Source of the DNA: CAADGL01 sp964643885
GTDB lineage: Bacteria; Planctomycetota; Phycisphaerae; UBA1845; Fen-1342
Direction: 5' to 3'
Assembly: GCA_964643885.1 (NCBI GenBank)
Contig: CAZXUI010000035.1
Span: forward strand, 1-43,288
DNA length: 43,288 nucleotides
Shown: piece by piece, positions 40,701-43,288 of the stretch
Layout: every line of letters starts with the position of its first letter
Numbering within the stretch: the first letter of the stretch is position 1
Made by a program: the position numbers and the translations under genes
The notes under the pieces: model-generated
Databases searched by the model: none
What the model was told of the DNA's origin: nothing
The model's input: the letters and a program-made list of their open reading frames with translations, nothing else

Positions 40701-43288
40701 AGACCGCCGGCCCGTTCTGGTTCAGTACGCCGACAGCCGCCGTACAAGCTTCGAGTACGCGCGGGGCGAGTTCGCGTACACGCCAGGCAGCCCGGGCAGC
40801 GCCGCGTTCACCGAGAGCGGCGACGGCCCATTTGAGCGAATCATCGCGACGGACGGCACGGATTCGTCACCGGATGGCGTGGCCGGCCGCACGACTCGAC
40901 GGACCACGATCACCGACGCCGCGGGCAACCTGGTCTGGGAGTCGGCGGAGGTCTGCGCGGACGGCGCCGGCACCTTCGCGACGATCTCGCAAACGCTGTA
41001 CGAGCTCGACCGCCGCGGACGCGTCACGGACGTCCACCGCTCCGACGGTACGCACACCGTGACGCAGTGGGAAGACTGCTGCAATCAGGCCAGCTTTACG
41101 GATGCCGCGGGAATCCATACCTCCAGCACGCGTGACGTGCTAGGTCGCTTGACGCAGGAGATCAAGCACGGCGTCGGTGCGGGTGGGGGTTTTGACGCGC
41201 AACCGGACATTCTGACCACCTACACCTACGCGACACTCCCGGATCGCCTCCGCGTGACGCAGACGATCACGAACAGCGGTGGCGGAGCCGGACTGACCGC
41301 GCTGCGCGAAAGCGACCGCGCCGGTCGGCCGACCTTGAGCAGAGACGCGGCCGGGCTCGAGACCAGCTACGAGTACGCGACGGCCCCCACGGGCGGGCGA
41401 ATCGTGACTGTCACTCTTCCCGGAAACGTGACGGAGCAGATGGAGTTTTACCGCGACGGGCGGCTCAAGAGCGTCACGGGACCGGCCGTCATACCCCGCT
41501 GGTTCGACTATGGCTATGACGCGGGGCAGGAGTGGACGCAGGTCTACGTCGGGCCCGACGGTACACAGTCCCCGCGCTGGGCACGTTCGACGACCGACGC
41601 GCTCGGACGAATCGCGTTCGAACAGCGCCCGGCATTCTCGACCGGCGACCCGGCCTCGCTCACCACAACGTACACGTACGATGACACCGACGAGCTCGGC
41701 GGCCGGCTGATTCGCGTCGGCGTCACCGACGCGGCCGGCCCGCGCGCCGCACCGACGGTGTTCGAGTACGACGACCTTGGCGAGCTGTTCCGCAGCGGAC
41801 TGGACCTGGACGGCTCCGGCACGCTCGAACCCGGCTCGCAACTGGACCGCATTCGCGACAGCGAGACGCTTTTCACGCAGATTTCGGGCCAGTGGTGGCT
41901 CGAGAGCAAGGTCACCACGTACGCAACGGAAGGCAGCGCGACGCCCACGACGCTCCGAACGCGCCGGGCGCGGCTGACGGGGTTCTCCGGCGGCACCGTT
42001 GCGGAGTCGGTCGAGCTCGACGACTTCAACAATGCAACCAGCACCACTATCACGCTGGCACCGAATGACAAGCTCGTCACGCGCACGACCAGTTTTTCAG
42101 CCACGAGCAACGCGGCCGTCGCCGTCTGGTGCAACGGACTGCTCCAGGAAACGCGTGACAAGGCGCAGCTCGTAACGCGTTTCGGCTACGACGGGTTCGG
42201 CCGGCGCACCTCCACCTTACCGCCGGGACACGCCAACCCGGTCGTGACTGCGTTCGACGACTTCGGCCGGATCGCCTCCGTGACGGACGGCACCGGCGCA
42301 GAGACCTGCTTCGGATACGAATCCGCGTCCGGGCGGCTGGCGTGGGTTCGCAGCGCGGCTCTGAAGTTCACGCGCTACGGCTATGACGATCTCGGCCGTT
42401 TGACGCACGTCTGGGGCGAGGTACCGCAACCCGTGTGGGTGGAGTACGACGCGTTCGGGCAGCGCTCAAAGCTGCACACCTGGCGCGATCCGGAAAACCT
42501 GTACGACTGGGGCAGCCCGACTTGGCCGGTCAGTGGCGGCGACCTGGGCGATGTGACGAGTTGGGCCTACGACCCGGCAACCGGCCTGTTGACGAGCAAG
42601 TCCGACGCGCAGGGTCGGGCCGTCACGTTCGAGTACACACCTGAGGGACGGTTGAGCCGTCGAACCTGGTCCCGCACGGCCGACGGAGAGCCGAACGGGC
42701 CACCACTCACAACCGACTACGTGTACGAAGACCCGAACGATCCGACGGATCTTCCACGCGACCTTCTGGCGATCGATTACGCCGACGAGACACCGGACGT
42801 GACGCTCGCCTACACGCGCTTCGGCGCGTTGTCGCAGGTGACCGATGCGGCCGGCACGCGGACCTTCGCGTACGACGCGCGCTTGCAGCCGTTGACGGAG
42901 ACCTTCGATTCCGGTTCGCTGCTGCCCGGAAAGGCCGTCCGCAGCGAGCACGACAGCGTCGTGCCCTATCAGCCGCCGGGCGGGATGCCCACGTTGCATC
43001 ACTTCAGCCGGTTGAGCCGGCTCGGCGTCGGCACGTCCGGCAGTCCGTTCGCAGATTACCTCGCGACATACACCTACAACGGCAACACCGACCGCCTGAG
43101 CAAAGTCGTCGGGCCGGGGCTGCCGGCCGGCGGGAGCGCCGATTACGTCTACTCCGCAACGCGCGGGCTACTCGAGGAAACCCTGTTCAAGGCCTCCGGC
43201 GGCGCCGTGCGCGGCAAGACGCTGCGCACGTACGAACCCGACCGCGACCTCCTCACGAGCGTGGAGAACCTCTGGCCGGGTGCTGCTT
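37759..43288 (+). CDS. Giant Cys-rich, Ca-binding, YD-repeat (RHS) surface protein, 3' end outside window
   Basis: The frame is open for 1843 codons and leaves the window without a stop. ATG 37759 has GAGGAG 6 nt upstream; the ATG at 37753 abuts that site and is less likely. A membrane span (about 29-50) is followed by 24 Cys between 68 and 197. This includes two copies of a CDPNxPDYCLxNPxDCxxC unit (128-146 and 172-190). Residues 205-299 hold DCNGNGLPD, DCDGNGVPD, SNGNGTPDVC, DCNGNGVAD and DCNGDGILD, typical Ca-binding thrombospondin-type-3-like repeats. Nine prolines follow. Cys-rich beta modules lie at about 310-630. A conserved pre-YD domain (LEFSISLGNDYRGRPVGELSL) begins near 634. YD repeats run from about 870 to the end (YDEFGRRT, YDGFGRRT, YGYDDLGRL, YDAFGQRSK, FDDFGRIASVTD). 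RHS proteins form shells around a C-terminal effector, which here lies beyond the edge. Third positions are less GC-rich in the first 300 codons than in neighbouring genes. Confidence 0.9.
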   Translation, partial: MNSPSRRTDSSEFIAAGSPSSATLRSARIAIFLFPAASLAIIIAMLLVKFVPNTADAGPATDDPERSCCIYCCGGDPVYCDNPLTPFGLPPHCDHFCACQDAWCSDDDDDGVINLCDEDYDWCSYHPCDPNDPDYCLHNPWDCLNCPGSDFCQGYCDAYPEDCTFCPYSPYCDPNHPDYCLYNPTDCEHCRGQSEFCPPEDPNDCNGNGLPDAEETDPDSPYYDPNNPISQDCDGNGVPDICQMDDDSNGNGTPDVCEAPQCADSVLCEDCNGNGVADGEEIRNDCRKDCNGDGILDECQPPPPPPPPPCPPELVPPGLSIRPDSCEGTITITHCSGASLITYAQRPLDAPPCYPDVPACCGELAHPNAPEYALTLISEDPSRCLKVYSLSATGNLPGCIVVGAYDSRGEPCCTAVWTTVCLNCEAPQLGGWTQATLESDCRFTLYADHCYGGPLHWEIDPESPNCAGATINEVSTEALPHGRWRHFAEISGCIEGGTIRVRAVDPRVHDPLDPDAPCASVGDFAIECVRPQELRASPPDDLGNIEFSAEHCFGVRWEVVASGGECANVLPLPSSGTTHFGLLPPCDCPATVKVRAHDIRCEDCDDPNCYREITVRSPGACAARDGEATLGSLEFSISLGNDYRGRPVGELSLSATTPTPALAGPASLHYPWARNDVEVIREFGIIRQIVSPQTFVDVVWPDPQQPTYEIRLYAAEDAIDYAPSDPEDPDGLWVYHPTASPYLTWIVVRESETPFVLKLTKHVDGAARAAHRYTYIGSAGSDEWQLQTFSVTGGAEHLLETQTNTWEETAEGPVKTVQLTDAAGLTVSMVRQLFTADRKQILRTQIDPYGVDLTTTYTYYEAPQQPRRLRSVETPDGGWSFFRYDEFGRRTHEYRPWKDAPLDIVDGSPAGITRLVQSEYATDPIEWRPISIIEFVGGSVVSRTDFEYSTGNPPWTVERRCTNLTDCTAALTTRTDFRDLEDRRPVLVQYADSRRTSFEYARGEFAYTPGSPGSAAFTESGDGPFERIIATDGTDSSPDGVAGRTTRRTTITDAAGNLVWESAEVCADGAGTFATISQTLYELDRRGRVTDVHRSDGTHTVTQWEDCCNQASFTDAAGIHTSSTRDVLGRLTQEIKHGVGAGGGFDAQPDILTTYTYATLPDRLRVTQTITNSGGGAGLTALRESDRAGRPTLSRDAAGLETSYEYATAPTGGRIVTVTLPGNVTEQMEFYRDGRLKSVTGPAVIPRWFDYGYDAGQEWTQVYVGPDGTQSPRWARSTTDALGRIAFEQRPAFSTGDPASLTTTYTYDDTDELGGRLIRVGVTDAAGPRAAPTVFEYDDLGELFRSGLDLDGSGTLEPGSQLDRIRDSETLFTQISGQWWLESKVTTYATEGSATPTTLRTRRARLTGFSGGTVAESVELDDFNNATSTTITLAPNDKLVTRTTSFSATSNAAVAVWCNGLLQETRDKAQLVTRFGYDGFGRRTSTLPPGHANPVVTAFDDFGRIASVTDGTGAETCFGYESASGRLAWVRSAALKFTRYGYDDLGRLTHVWGEVPQPVWVEYDAFGQRSKLHTWRDPENLYDWGSPTWPVSGGDLGDVTSWAYDPATGLLTSKSDAQGRAVTFEYTPEGRLSRRTWSRTADGEPNGPPLTTDYVYEDPNDPTDLPRDLLAIDYADETPDVTLAYTRFGALSQVTDAAGTRTFAYDARLQPLTETFDSGSLLPGKAVRSEHDSVVPYQPPGGMPTLHHFSRLSRLGVGTSGSPFADYLATYTYNGNTDRLSKVVGPGLPAGGSADYVYSATRGLLEETLFKASGGAVRGKTLRTYEPDRDLLTSVENLWPGAA

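Overview
The window is GC-rich and reads as a chromosomal scaffold from a planctomycete, probably of the Phycisphaerae type. I infer this from gene content, not from a marker gene. It carries three PEP-CTERM cell-surface proteins and a secreted protein ending in a dockerin-like Asp/Gly repeat tail. It also carries Cys/Asp-rich DCNGNGVPD-type calcium-binding repeats in front of a giant YD-repeat protein, many lipoproteins and signal-peptide proteins, and Tat export. One run of exactly 100 N (6823-6922) shows it is a scaffolded draft or metagenome assembly.

Layout. 1-151 (-): 5' end of a minimal nucleotidyltransferase (MntA-like antitoxin type). 639-2249 (+): exported LxxxQ-rich helical protein. 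2597-2669: tRNA-Lys(CTT). 2763-2945 (-): tiny membrane protein. 3388-6795 (+): Asp-box/sortilin-like beta-propeller. 6953-9855: three PEP-CTERM proteins (+, -, +), of which the second is a spondin-domain protein and the third has starch-binding-like FNGW modules. 10186-11373 (+): UgpC/MalK-type ATPase. 11653-14982 (-): secreted matrixin-type metalloprotease. 15375-18813 (-): coupled trio YlbF, GT39 membrane glycosyltransferase, LpxL-type acyltransferase. 19081-20145 (+): Tat-exported glycosylasparaginase. 20475-21806 (-): MgtE. 21996-24260 (-): LVIVD-propeller protein with dockerin-like tail.

24454-32954 (-) is an eight-gene run with little or no space between genes: GH10-like pseudoenzyme, ComEA-like HhH protein, ManA, ferritin-like helical protein, RsmG, NHL propeller, YtkA-like lipoprotein, di-heme peroxidase. 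The last three overlap by 4 bp each and look like one extracytoplasmic redox module. 33141-33581 (-): PKD-like lipoprotein. 33773-37153 (+): zinc-ribbon protein, FAA hydrolase, Rho, YfcE-type phosphodiesterase. 37759 to the end (+): an uninterrupted reading frame of more than 1843 codons with one membrane segment, 24 cysteines in about 130 residues, Ca-binding repeats, and YD/RHS repeats that run off the window.

The non-genic signal is also striking. A 166-168 bp element with 25-bp imperfect terminal inverted repeats occurs twice, each time between convergent genes. Several short palindromic repeat families lie between genes. One 390-bp cluster of palindromes lies inside the NHL reading frame, between its signal peptide and its propeller. 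Several sigma-70-like promoters (TTGACA/TTGAAA, 17 bp, TATAAT-like) can be read, three of them with leaders longer than 200 nt. No CRISPR array, rRNA operon, transposase or phage gene was seen.
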